Shown: positions 34,601 to 44,239 of the stretch, in pieces
Numbering within the stretch: position 1 is the first letter of the stretch
Layout of the letters: every line of letters starts with the position of its first letter
Origin: Typha latifolia
Lineage: Eukaryota > Streptophyta > Magnoliopsida > Poales > Typhaceae
Direction: 5' to 3'
NCBI GenBank assembly: GCA_019914945.1
Contig: CM034102.1
Location: 7,553,501 to 7,617,500, forward strand
Length of the DNA stretch: 64,000 nt
The notes under the pieces: generated by a model
What the model was told of the DNA's origin: nothing
The model's input: the letters and a program-made list of their open reading frames with translations, nothing else
The model's database searches: none
Made by a program: the position numbers and the translations under genes

Positions 34601-36902
34601 CAAGTCCTTGTTTGCAGCACTAGATATATAAAAGTTAAAGTACAACATCTTCAATAGATCTTGAAAATTCCCTAATAAAAATAGGAAGCAACCACGAATT
34701 TGATTTATGTTAGGTAATTTATGATTATCTGTCTCAATGCAATGAGTCAAACAGGGTTAAGTTTGTAGCTTGTTACAAACTAAGAAAGCCAATAATTACA
34801 TCAAACAAGTTTATCTCTGACAGAAAGAGAAAGTAATAAATATTATCAACAGAACACATAAAAGAAGAGAGATTACTGGAGGTTGCTCAGTTGGAACAGC
34901 TGACTGCAGAGATGAACCAAGATGGGGCTTGAACTCAAAATCTCCAGAAGACCCATTATCATATGGACTAAAAGAAGTCTTCCTTGGAGAAGATAATGTG
35001 TCTGAACGAACAATCTTATTCATGAAAAAAGACATGTTCAAGGTACCAGTGGTTGGCGAGGGCTCAGCCTGAACAATGAACACAACAAAAAATTAATGTC
35101 AACTTATAAAATGTATTTCTCAGGAAACAGAGATGTTTTTGTATCCTCCAGTTTGGAACCAAAAGTTTGTTAAGTTTATATGAGAGGAAATCTAAAAGAA
35201 GAAAAAAAAGTTGCCAAAGCAAAACCATCAGCCTTACATTTTGGCATCCAGCAAAACAAACGAAAGCTTGTGCAACAAGATATGACAGAAAGGTAATGAG
35301 AGCCTTATATTATGACTTACACCTTACTTGTACTCATAAGCTTAAAGGAGCGAGTAACCATAAAAAAAGAAACAAATCCCGTGCAAACAGGCACCCAGGA
35401 GAAGCATCTTAGAGAATCTTCCGAGTCCAAGAATGCAAACAATCCTATCTGTCTTCATAATCTCTGGAGAACATTTGTTATAGGGCATCCTAGTGCATGA
35501 GGGCTCCCGCCTACAGGGGGTACAGAGAGAGGATTTGCACGGCCTTACCCTTATTTATGAAGAGGTTCTTCCACCCTTGAATCAATGACATATTAGATGC
35601 AAGGGACAAGTCTTACCGTCGCATCAAGTAGAGCCCCTCTCTAGACAATATTCTTACATTATGATAATTCTGACCTAAGATAGCAGTGCTGCACAATATG
35701 GGTGACACCACACATATAAGAATATGACAGATCAGTAGAGAAGGTTTTCATAGACCCGTGGCACTAATAAAATAATTATGATATTGAGGGTCAGTCAAAA
35801 TAGTAACCTTTAGTTATCCATTGATCCTCGTTTCTCCTCTGAGCAAAAGCATCTTAGATTACTAGTAATCTAGAAACAAACATAACTGGAAGAAAATTCA
35901 ACAAATAAACACAAAAATGCCACAAGAGAATGCTTAAGCGATTGTTTCCTTTCTATCTATCAAGTGGGAGTATTAAAAAATAGTTCCCCAAGAACATGAT
36001 GCAGAAAACCTAATGAACTTAAAAGCATAAAAGAATGTGCTGCATTACCACCAGAAAAGGGAAAAAAGTGGAGAGCATATAAGAAAGACAGATTCCAATA
36101 AACTCAACATCAGAACAGGTGTCTTCCTATTATCTAATGTTAGATATAGCAGCATGAAGGTGAGCAAGGATGGCATAAAGCGGGCACTGGAATCCCATCA
36201 ATGGATTCCATTTCTGCATTTCCACCAACTTCATTTTGTTACATCATAGAGAACCAGATTGGTAATAGTCAAATGTATGTAACCAAAGTACAAAATCAGT
36301 GAAAGAAACAAAAAATTTACATCCAAATCATAAAGAATTAAAACTAGAAACAATCAAACAATGGGACAAAAATAAATATTTTCTGTTTAATTAAGTAGAA
36401 AAAGTGAAGTTTAAGATTTTAAGTGAGATTTCAGAGTTAAACAAACAAATTAATAACTTCACCTCGCATCTCACTCTTATACCAACAAATAACATACTAA
36501 AACTACAAAATCTCATACGCAACATCCACAATCCTTAAAAGTGTCGAAATATGCAGAAACGGAGTAAATTTAGAAAGATAAGAGGAGGAAAGAACCGAAT
36601 CGATCTCGTACCTTCATATTGGTGAGGAGTACTGGGGATTCAAGCAGCGCGGAGGGGCTAAATCCCGGAGGAATCGTGAGGCACGGCTCTCGAGTGATCG
36701 GCAGGCGAGCCGGCGACATCGACTTGTACCTCGCCGCGTTCGCCCCAGCGGCGAGCGACGAAACCCTAGGATCCATCTTCCCACCCCGTTCCTCTCGCGA
36801 TCCGCCAACAAAACCCTCGAACCGGAGGTCCGGTGCCTGCGATCGTCTCTCCGGAGATCCTCCGTCGAGATCTCCCGCTTTTTCTTCCGATGTCTCCGCC
36901 AT
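22052..36902 (-). CDS. group I WRKY transcription factor (WRKY20-like), six exons
   Basis: Coding exons on the minus strand are 36,612-36,902, 34,877-35,068, 32,321-32,876, 32,073-32,232, 31,823-31,981 and 22,052-22,607. They total 1,914 nt, giving 637 residues plus stop. Every intron is GT-AG and every phase joins without a break. An N-terminal region has a Ser-Pro cluster ([11 protein letters not shown], then [14 protein letters not shown] and PSPTTGTL) like Arabidopsis WRKY20. The first WRKY domain (exon 3) has WRKYGQK with a C-X4-C-X22-H-X-H finger; the second (exons 5-6) has WRKYGQK with C-X4-C-X23-H-X-H, split at the conserved Arg codon intron. [10 protein letters not shown] before it is a likely nuclear signal. 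WRKY proteins bind W-box DNA (TTGACY). A second in-frame ATG at 36,776 (codon 43, MDPRVSS) could be the real start. The gene looks intact. The assignment to WRKY20 is from memory of motif wording and is less sure than the family. Confidence 0.92.
23355..23980. mobile_element. hAT-like MITE with 8-bp TSD
   Basis: The element (23,363-23,972, 610 bp) starts TAGGGGTGTAATTGAGCC and ends GACGGGGCCCTA, so both ends carry TAGGG. It is flanked by a perfect 8-bp duplication GTTGAGAT (23,355-23,362 and 23,973-23,980), the length made by hAT transposases. The inside is repetitive in CAAGCTTGA and GAGCC wording and has no coding frame. Inserted in WRKY intron 5. Confidence 0.85.
24940..25332. mobile_element. 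MITE with long terminal inverted repeats
   Basis: The left arm, TTTTACAAATCACACCCTAT and about 100 further bases, pairs imperfectly with the right arm, which ends AGGGTATGATTTGTAAAATT. Arms contain matching TTATAATTCTCATTTA-type and TGTAATCAC-type words. No coding frame. A relative lies at 38,533 and 53,586-53,635, split by element X. The TSD is not clear. Family unknown; long arms suggest a Mutator-type origin. Confidence 0.6.
25897..26753 (+). repeat. solo LTR W1 with TSD, in WRKY intron 5
   Basis: The LTR (25,902-26,748, 847 bp) starts TGTTACGG and ends CCGTAACA and is flanked by a perfect TTGAT duplication (25,897-25,901 and 26,749-26,753). Its body matches the reverse complement of the LTR at 61,576-62,172. 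No internal sequence follows, so it is the product of LTR-LTR recombination. It inserted opposite to the direction of WRKY transcription. Confidence 0.85.
26003..26236. repeat. subrepeats built on the palindrome GCGTTCGAACGC
   Basis: Within solo LTR W1, GCGTTCG, TTCGAACGC and related words recur every 20-50 bases, including one perfect 12-bp palindrome at 26,154-26,165 and a 23-bp direct duplication ending in it. Longer units (GCGTTCGCA...CCTATTTTT...CATTCGAACGC) are repeated at least twice. Confidence 0.8.
29205..30165. repeat. unclassified interspersed repeat F1
   Basis: The right part (29,930-30,160: GTCGGATCC, GACCTG, TTGGTTTCGGCCATGGATC, ATTTCAGCTAATCCGACTC) matches 33,236-33,560 in opposite orientation. 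The middle is rich in CTCTCT and GAGAAA runs. Ends and type are not clear. Confidence 0.35.
31823..31981 (-). CDS. WRKY exon 5
   Basis: It carries the first half of the second WRKY domain: REPRVVVQT, then [19 protein letters not shown] and NPNPR. It starts by completing the Arg codon of SKRRK and ends two bases into the Arg codon of NPNPR, the conserved intron place of group I C-terminal WRKY domains. Confidence 0.95.
32073..32232 (-). CDS. WRKY exon 4
   Basis: It encodes the acidic linker between the two WRKY domains, with [15 protein letters not shown] and DDDPDSKRR. It is entered after one base of an Asp codon and left after two bases of an Arg codon. Acceptor TTCTGCAG and donor AACGCAG/GTGCC on the minus strand; the donor is weaker than the others. 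Confidence 0.9.
32321..32876 (-). CDS. WRKY exon 3
   Basis: It encodes 185 codons plus one base: a Gln/Ser-rich lead, then the first WRKY domain ([45 protein letters not shown]). Acceptor CTACAG at 32,877 and donor AAG/GTAAGG at 32,320 on the minus strand are both good. Confidence 0.95.
33236..33560. repeat. truncated copy F2 of repeat F1, WRKY intron 2
   Basis: It matches the right part of F1 (29,930-30,160) inverted, with GGATC...TCAGCCGAAATGAATCCCGATCC and GGTTTCGGGT blocks. No coding frame or clear ends. Confidence 0.35.
33561..34876. other. rest of WRKY intron 2, no feature recognised
   Basis: AT-rich intronic sequence between the F2 repeat and exon 2. I see no repeat family, RNA gene or coding frame with a known motif. 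Confidence 0.4.
34877..35068 (-). CDS. WRKY exon 2
   Basis: It encodes 64 codons in phase 0: [15 protein letters not shown]-like acidic-aromatic parts and AVPTEQPP. Acceptor TTGTTCAG and donor CCA/GTAATC on the minus strand. The PSPTTG motif follows the Ser-Pro cluster in group I WRKY proteins. Confidence 0.92.
35480..35638 (-). mobile_element. tRNA-type SINE (Au-like), WRKY intron 1
   Basis: Read on the minus strand, it has a tRNA-like head (GATGCGACGGTAAGAC, then TTGATTCAAGGG as a degraded B box), then ACCTCTTCATAAATAAGGGTAAGGCC, CGGGAGCCCTCATGCACTAGG and a final GATGCCC. This order is that of the plant Au SINE family. It has the same orientation as the WRKY gene. No clear target duplication. 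Confidence 0.6.
36612..36902 (-). CDS. WRKY exon 1
   Basis: It encodes 97 codons from ATG at 36,902 to VLLTNMK, followed by donor GTACGAG. The first 42 residues are Glu/Gly/Arg-rich; from residue 43 the protein resembles the WRKY20 N-terminus. If translation starts at codon 43 the product is 595 residues. Confidence 0.88.
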
Positions 36903-36952
36903 TCTTGGATCAGCGAGAGAGTAGAAAGAGCTGAAACAGTCGCGCGCGCGAG

Positions 36953-36980
36953 CGAGAGAGAGAGAGAGAGAGAGAGAGAG
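36953..36980. repeat. (GA)n run in the WRKY 5' leader
   Basis: About thirteen GA units lie 50-80 bases upstream of the WRKY ATG, read as (CT)n in the direction of transcription. Such CT runs are common in plant 5' UTRs and core promoters. Confidence 0.85.
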
Positions 36981-37113
36981 TGTGTGTGGAAATGTTGGGG
37001 ATGGAGGGAGGGGTATTTTTGGGAAGTTAGTCTCTGTCGAATAGCTTGTTCTTGGATGATTGTCAAACTGAGGGACAGAGGGAGTAGTAGGCTTGGGCCT
37101 GCGACGCGATTGA

Positions 37114-37775
37114 CCAGAGAGGGGTTATTAAATAGGAAGTTTTTTTTTCTTTTTCTTTTTCTTTTTTTTTGGTGAAGTAAAAGAAGGTAATTTTGTTTGA
37201 GCGGAACAGTCCCGGTAGTTTTGGTGAATTAATGCAAGGTCCAGTAAAGTCCGGGCTGGCACAAAACCGGCGTGGAGGTGGAGAGTGACTGGACCTACGT
37301 ACCTATACCTAGACATAATCAAAGGGCCCAGCCCACCCGTGCCCGGCCCGACTCGGCCCAGTTTGGACCGGGCTAAGCCCGGCCCGGACCCAGTTTAGGC
37401 CCGGCCCGGACTGAGCCCGAGCCCGAACTATCCTGGGCGGCACAGGCCAGAGAGAGATTATTAAATAGAAAGTTTTTTTTCTTTTTCTTTTTCTTTTTCT
37501 TTGGTGAAGTAAAAGAAGGTAAAATTTTGTTTGAGCGGAACACTCCCGGTAGTTTTGGTGAATTAATGCAAGGTCCAAAAAAGTTCGGGCTGGCACGAAA
37601 TCGGCGTGGAGGTGGAGAGTGACTGGACCTACGTACGTATACCTAGACATGATCAAAGGGCCCAACCCGCCCGTGCCCTGCCCGACCCGGCCCAGTTTGG
37701 ACCGGGCTAAGCCCGGCCCGGACCCGATTTAGGCCTGGCCCGGCCCGAGCCCGAACTATCCATGGGCGGCACAGG
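37114..37775. repeat. 333-bp tandem duplication upstream of WRKY
   Basis: Copy 1 (37,114-37,446) and copy 2 (37,447-37,775) agree closely: TTATTAAATAG, a CT-rich run, GGTGAAGTAAAAGAAGG, GAGCGGAACA(G/C)TCCCGGTAG, ACTGGACCTACGTAC, then TAGACAT(A/G)ATCAAAGGGCC and the CCCGGCCC-rich part. CCAG occurs at both joints and at the far end (37,114, 37,447, 37,776). Copy 1 ends in the cut-off 5' end of the hAT-like element that is complete after copy 2. Confidence 0.85.
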
Positions 37776-38264
37776 CCAGCCCTTTGCCCGCCCAACCCGG
37801 CCCGAAAGCCCGCCCGTTTGGCCCGCAACTAAGCCCGCCCGTTCTGCTACAGTATCCCGCCCGTTCTGCTATAGTAATTTACCGTCGCTACAGTAAATTT
37901 TTTTAAGTATTGTACCATTTTGCATTATTTTAAGCACACCTACCTTTAAAAAAATTTCATTTATTTTAATTATTTTTTAAATGGAGGAATATAAATATTT
38001 TTTTAAAAAATAAGCTAATAGTTAAAAAAATTCTAAAAATAGCTAAAATATGGGTTGGGCCGAGTGATTGGTTGGTCGGGCCGGCCTAGCCCGACCGGCT
38101 AGCCCGATCTCTCACGGGCCGACAGGCAGTAACGGGCTAGACTATTCTAGCCCAGCCCAAACTCGGCCCAGCCCGAGCGATTGATGGGTCGGGCCGTGAA
38201 CAAATACTTAAGCCCGGTTGGCCCGAAAAGTCCGGCCCGCCCGATGATCATGTCTACGTATACG
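37636..38264. mobile_element. hAT-like element with GGCCC arrays and near-perfect TSD
   Basis: The element (37,644-38,256, 613 bp) begins TAGACATGATCAAAGGG and ends with the reverse complement of TAGACATGATCATCGGG. The 8-bp flanks CGTATACC and CGTATACG differ at one base. The inside is full of CCCGGCCC-type words at both ends and AT-rich in the middle, with no transposase, so it is non-autonomous. Confidence 0.8.
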
Positions 38265-38532
38265 TATAGTCTAAAGAAAGGTGACGACGAGGACCGGACG
38301 ATTTAGGGATACTTTGTAGAGATTTTTTTACTATTTTAAATTTTCCTAATGTTTTTTATCAAGTATCTAAATTCACCTCAAAACTTAATTATAATATTAT
38401 ACAACTTAAAAAATTGCTAATTAAAAATGTGATTTTAAAATATAAATAGTTTGGTCAACGACATATATAAAAATTTAAAATAATTAAAATAATCGCTAAG
38501 TGCAAGAGAAATTTTTTCATATAAATTACTAG
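38265..38532. other. AT-rich spacer, nothing recognised
   Basis: Short AT-rich stretch between the hAT-like element and the split MITE. Confidence 0.4.
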
Positions 38533-38878
38533 AAAATTTTACAAATCAAACCCTATATTTTATTCATTTATGATTCACATCCGTCTTTCAAGTTTTTGTA
38601 ATCAGAACTCTACTTTTTTTCTTATAATTTTTATTTAACACTCTCCATTAATTTAAATGGTACCAACATAGAAATATTCTATTATAATAAAAAAAATTAT
38701 AAATATATAAATTACCCATGCCTTCTTCAAAGGATGAATAGAGAGGAGGAAAAATAGTGATGAGGATATTTTAATAATTTAGTCGCGCGATATCAGTTAG
38801 TCAAAATAACGTCATGGTGTTAAATAAAAATTATAGAGAAAAATAAGGGGTAAGATTATAAAATTATCAAAAATGGGA

Positions 38879-39423
38879 TGTTACGAACTAGATCTGGACT
38901 AATCTGTTCATAAAAAATTTAGGTGGAAGTAGCCTCATGAGTTAGAGTTCTAATGGCTCTAGTTTTACTTAAATCGAAAGTCGGGATTAAAAGTTAAAAA
39001 CAAAATAGTGGAGATAGGTCAAAGAGGGCAGAACGGTAAGTATCGACATTGCCAACTGTCATCGGAGGGTGGAGGACGGCCAAGGGTGGTGGTGGACCGC
39101 CGTATTGTAGGGTGGCTGCTAGAGATAAGAGGTGGCTAGGGTTTGGATGTTTGAAAGGGATCTACGAGTATGATCAACTCCTATGAAGATAAATACAATC
39201 TAACGACTAAGGTAAAAAGATAAGGACGAAAATAATAACTGGCTAAACTCAGATTTCTCCTAATGATAATTATCAACACATGTCCACCCATATTTATAGG
39301 AGTAAAATCCCTAGCGGATCAGATCCGCATACGAATTATCCAATTTATTTAAAATTCAAAATAGAAAGATAAAGCTAAGTAACTAATTTAACTCAACTTA
39401 ACCCATGTGATCGGATCATAATA
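38879..39423 (-). repeat. 3' LTR of element X
   Basis: On the plus strand it runs from TGTTACGAACTAG to GGATCATAATA. It matches the 5' LTR pieces at 47,274-47,426 (ACGGCCAAGGGTGGTGGTGG, AAAGGGATCTACG) and 53,329-53,585 (CTCCTATGAA, CAACACATGTCCACCC, AACCCATGTGAT). It also matches the reversed copy at 3,448-3,852. Confidence 0.8.
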
Positions 39424-39439
39424 ATCCACCATGCTTTCG

Positions 39440-40158
39440 ACACTTTGTCCTCAAGGTAACTAGTCTCTCATGTCCTTGTACTCATACAACTTTTCATGCC
39501 AATTAGTGGATTCGGGTTCGTCTTCCTCGAGTCCACCTAGGAACATGATGTGAGCTTGCTGATGCTTACATTTATGATCGGGGGTAAATCGGTTATCATA
39601 GTAAAAACACAAGCCATTTCTTTGGTGCTCTTCCAAGTCGTTGGGTATAAAGCGGCGCGTGATCGTCTGTTGGGTAGGCTGAGCCGTTGGTGTTGGCTAA
39701 GTCAGGGCAGATGTCGTCTTTGGTGGGCTGTGGGCTTAGGCCGTCTTTCTTCTCTCCTTCTTGTGGATCTAGTTTAGCTGATCCAACTTGGACTCCATCA
39801 AGACAGCTAAGGAAAAGGCCTCATCAGAAGTAGTGGGCCTCAAAGCCTTGAGCTCAGCTTGAATATAAGGGCTGAGCCCACTAATGAAGGTACTCTTCAG
39901 GATTGAGTCAGACCAGTTAGTGACTTAGTTACATATTCACTCGAACTTCTCTTGGTAAGTTCAAACTATTGTTGAGTGAGTCAGCTTAGTCAACATGGTC
40001 TAAAAGTCCTCGTACTAGGTTAAATCAAACCAAGCACAAATTGCATCGGCAAACTGCTACCAAGACTCGAATGGTTGAGTCCGCCCAACCGATTGGTACC
40101 ACCTAATTGCCATGCCCTCTAAGTGGAATAAGGCTAGCTGAACCTTCTGATGGTCGGG
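39440..40158 (-). pseudogene. gag of element X, C-terminal part
   Basis: From 40,155 downward the minus strand reads HQKVQLALFHLEGMAIRWYQ, then SWQQFADAICAWFDLT, later NWSDSILKSTFISGLSPYI and RPTTSDEAFSLAVLMESKLD. This is the Retrotrans_gag domain in typical order. Near 39,620 GLCFYYDNRFTPDHKCK recalls the Cys/His knuckle that closes gag. Soon after comes the pre-LTR tract, with no room for pol. Several stops show decay. Confidence 0.75.
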
Positions 40159-42791
40159 TGTAACGCCCTCGCCCGGCATAAGCACGTGCACGCCCATGCG
40201 CCCACACGGCACGCGCGGCGCACGCGACAGGTCGGGCGGGGCCCATCATGCATAGATACTCTTCTATGCACATATAATCATGACATTATTAAATAAAACT
40301 TGCTAACCTATCCATGATCACATAATCCATCACCAAATAAATCATACTATTAACCAAATAAATATGTTGACATATGAATATCCAAGTCTATAATAATATA
40401 TACTAGACCACTACATAATTTGGTAGGACCTACATAGGCCACAACAAACTATCAAGATACAACTAAAATAACTAATACAAGAGTACGCCATGATTCGACC
40501 TGTATTATATAAATCATCGTCTAATACAAAAGAGTACAAATATCAAATACTAGTATAACTTAATTTCTTTGTAAACTATCATCTATACCGTCTCGCATCT
40601 ATAGCTCACATCATCTTTGCTCTAAAATATCTCATCAGGATATCTCAAGTCGGTATCACATACCATAATATTTGTGGGGTTAAAAAAAATAAAGAGAGTC
40701 TTAAGCAAAAGACTCAGTGAATATATCTTACCCTGAATCAGTGATGCCAAACAAAGAGTAAATCATGTACTGGATAATATGAATTAGAAAGCAGTATGAT
40801 GTCATGTATGAGCATGTATATATATGTATCCTCAATGACATATATATGAATAAAATCAATTCTCATGAATAAGCATATTATATCCTCAATAAAAAATATA
40901 TCACATGATAAAATTACCATATAACCTCACTAAATATAACAACATATCATATATAACAATTACGATCCAATGATACTAGTCACATCAATGATGATGCATG
41001 ATGCATGCCAACCACTAGATAATCGTATATGTTAGAGGCATATATAATCCACATATCTCTTGCTATCACAATCATCCGTCTCAACTCTGAATATCATCCA
41101 CCATGCTGGACTATGGTACCCGTCCCCAAACTCGATACACATCATGCCACAAGCTCAGAGCATACCCTGTCATACACTAAAAGTATCTCTATAGATAAAT
41201 CATACCCTGTCATATGCTAAGGGTATCTCAGAAGAAGGTAATCATACCTTGTCATACGCTAAGAGTATATCAATGATAGTTGTATCCTATCATACGTTAA
41301 GAGTACAACCATCAGTCATCACCATACTCTGACATACGCTATGAGTATTTTCAGTACCAGTCTAGACCAGATATCGTTCCAGCCATCACATCATATCACA
41401 TCACATCATATACGCATGTACTTTTATAATTTCCTATATATGATAGATCATATGCATATATCTAGTACTACAATAGATCATGCAACTCAGGAACTTAGGT
41501 GGTAAAGAAGCCAAGAGAAAAATGATGTAATATAGACTCCAACCATGTATCTAACACATGCATACTCCTGCTAGTCCATCACATGCACACTCATGATAGA
41601 GATCATCCCGACATAAAATCATAACAGTATAATCATCTCCAATCATCTCTATATATCACCAATGACTCAAATCCCATATTAGTCTAATCAAAATGTATGA
41701 TAAAATATACTTGACTGAAATCATCTCTATATAAAGTCATATAATCATGTTGGAGGCCAAAATATGCATGTGCATAATATATAATATATCATAATTTGAG
41801 AAAGGTATCTACGGGATAAGACTACTCACCTCCAATCAAAAAACCCAACACACATATCCCTCACGTCCATTAATCAACCGTCACACATCACTAGCAAGGT
41901 CCACGGGGTCTCAAATAAGAGGGTTGAAATCTAAAAATGTTTAAATAATATAAAATTAGTTATTTATCCAATTGGGTTCCGTTTGTGTAACATATGATGA
42001 TTAATTAGGTTTAAAATTCCTTCTTTTGTTTTTATTAAATAATTTGATCTATATGATAGATCTAATTATAATAATATTAATGTGTTATTATTCTAATTGT
42101 AGATTTATTTATAAAACCATAGTTTGCTAATTATATATCAAGTATATAATAGTCAAATCTCTTTTGATAAACAAAATGTAAAAGAGCTACGTGCACAATA
42201 ATATAATTTAAAATACAAGCACTTATATTATGAAACGATTCAGACTTCACCGATGTCGTCTCGAGCATGGATTTACTTTAGGAGTGTCTTTGTTTCTTGT
42301 TTTAATGTTTAATTTTCAAAAAAATAAGTTTTTTTATAAGTCGCGTTCGAACACGAGTGGAGTGAGTTCAAACGCAGTTGTGAACGGGTTATGAATGCGG
42401 CCAATCACCCTAGACCCTTAGAGGCGGCCCTCTCCTTCCCTTTCTTCCAATCTATCCAACACTTGCCCTAACGTTCCATCAACCATAACCTTTCCATCAC
42501 CACTTTTCATCGATGCCACCCCACAAATGTCGGTCCACCCCACAAACGGCTGAGCCCACCGCAGCCAATTGGCCTAGCCCGGTTGGCCGGGCCGACGGTT
42601 GTGGGCGCACATGGCGCCCTCAACGTGCGCCCACAATTTGCATGGCACGAGCTTGTGCCAGGCAACAATTTTTTTTTAATTTCTTTCTTTTATCTCTTTT
42701 TTATATATTTAATATATATTATTATTATTGTTGTTATTAATATTTTTATTTTATTTTTATTTTTATTTTTTATTAGGGTTATTACATCAGG
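40154..42791 (+). repeat. solo LTR A inside gag of X
   Basis: The LTR (40,159-42,786, 2,628 bp) starts TGTAACGCCC and ends GGGTTATTACA. The flanks TCGGG and TCAGG agree at four of five bases. It matches element B over its first 1.9 kb. No internal region or primer site is present, so it is a solo LTR. The gag frame of X continues in phase on the other side. Confidence 0.8.
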
Positions 42792-44239
42792 CATGTCATG
42801 GTACATAAAAAATTGCTCCGTTAGGTAGGTCCAGTCTAGCGGGTCTCATCCAAATTTTTTTGAGAAATTAAGCTTGACGGCCTGAGCTTGGATCCCAAAA
42901 TATGGTCTATTATCACGAACGAAATGAACTTAGGGTCGAGGCTAGTCTCGTGGGTCATAGGCCCACGAGTTCGACTCAATCTGATAACACGGGCCCACTA
43001 GGTCATTTCACCATTCATCCTCGAACTCGTACTCATGCTTGGGGTCATATTCATGAGTTCCAAACTGGCTCGCACAAGGTGGTCAAACTGATTCGTGAAA
43101 ATTTAGCCTGCCTCAAAAGTCGTGCGCTTCATCTCCTTCATTCAAATAACTTAACTCTATCCCTAGGGTTGAATTTGGAATTTGGCCTAGGGGCGTCGTC
43201 ACAAGGTGCATGGGGGGTGACGGCGGTTGGGTTCGGTCGGGGGTCACCAGAGTTGACCACTAGCTAGTTCTCGTGGCGGCGGAACGGCGGCGAGCGGTAG
43301 AGGAAGGCTGAACTCGAGCTTGAGCTTGAGCTGGTGCGGCGGCGGCCATGATGCGTCGCCGGCAGGTCCACCGGCCTCGGCCGCTGTAGAAGGGACTAGT
43401 GGCCCCACTATAGGGGGGCAATGGCGGCGGGAAGCTGCAGTGAAGCCACCCCGACGTAGGGGTAGCTTCCCGCGGCTATGGCTGCTGAGTTCGGCCACCC
43501 GACGGTTGCTGGCAATTGTGTCGGCCACCATTGGCCGGTAGTCGGTCGGAGGAAGCTAGCCGTGGCCGCTAGTGGGCATGGGAGCATCAAACCCGTGGCC
43601 GCTAGCCGCGAGTTTACCACAATGATAGTCGCTGTCATCGGTGGTCTTTCAGCGACTATTGGCATGAACAAAGGCCATGTTGCGATTGCTCCTAGGAAGC
43701 GACTGCACATGGTGGTTGGGGTCGGTGGGGGCTATATCTCCACCGATGGGAAGCTAGGATTTTTAGCCTTAGCTTCCATTACATGTGAGGAAGATGATCG
43801 CGGCTCTTCCGCTAGCGGCGGTAGTGGGTGCCGATGATGATGGAGAGGCCTCCACCGCTGCCGGAGAAGTCATGGTTCCTGTAGTTTAGGGCTCCTCTCG
43901 ACCACCCTCACGATTTGAGTTTTCTAGCCATGGTTGGCCGGATTCTATCGTAGCTAGCGGCGCTGACAGCAACAGTCGATGGAGGGCGGCTAGTAAAGCC
44001 TCCGTCAAGGCCTGGATCGAGTCCTTGAGGGTGGTTTGGATCTCCTTTGCGTTCTCCTTCTACACGACTAAAAATGCTTTAAAAAAACTTTTGTCCAGGC
44101 TGATGGCTCATCATCGACAATTGCTGGGGTTGGAGGGAGCACCAAAGAAACTCCCCATAGGAACGGAGATGAGATCGTGGTCCTCCATGGTTGATCCCTC
44201 CTCGTTGGTCTTGGATCACGTGTTAACCATCTTCCGAGG
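42787..44239 (-). pseudogene. gag of element X, N-terminal part
   Basis: Minus strand from about 44,060 reads QTTLKDSIQALTEALLAALH, a plausible gag head, then a GC-rich Ala/Pro/Ser linker (43,880-43,250), and near 42,850 DPLDWTYLTEQFFMYHDMPD, the start of the Retrotrans_gag fold. It meets the other part at the insertion of solo LTR A. Frame changes and stops are present. Confidence 0.65.
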
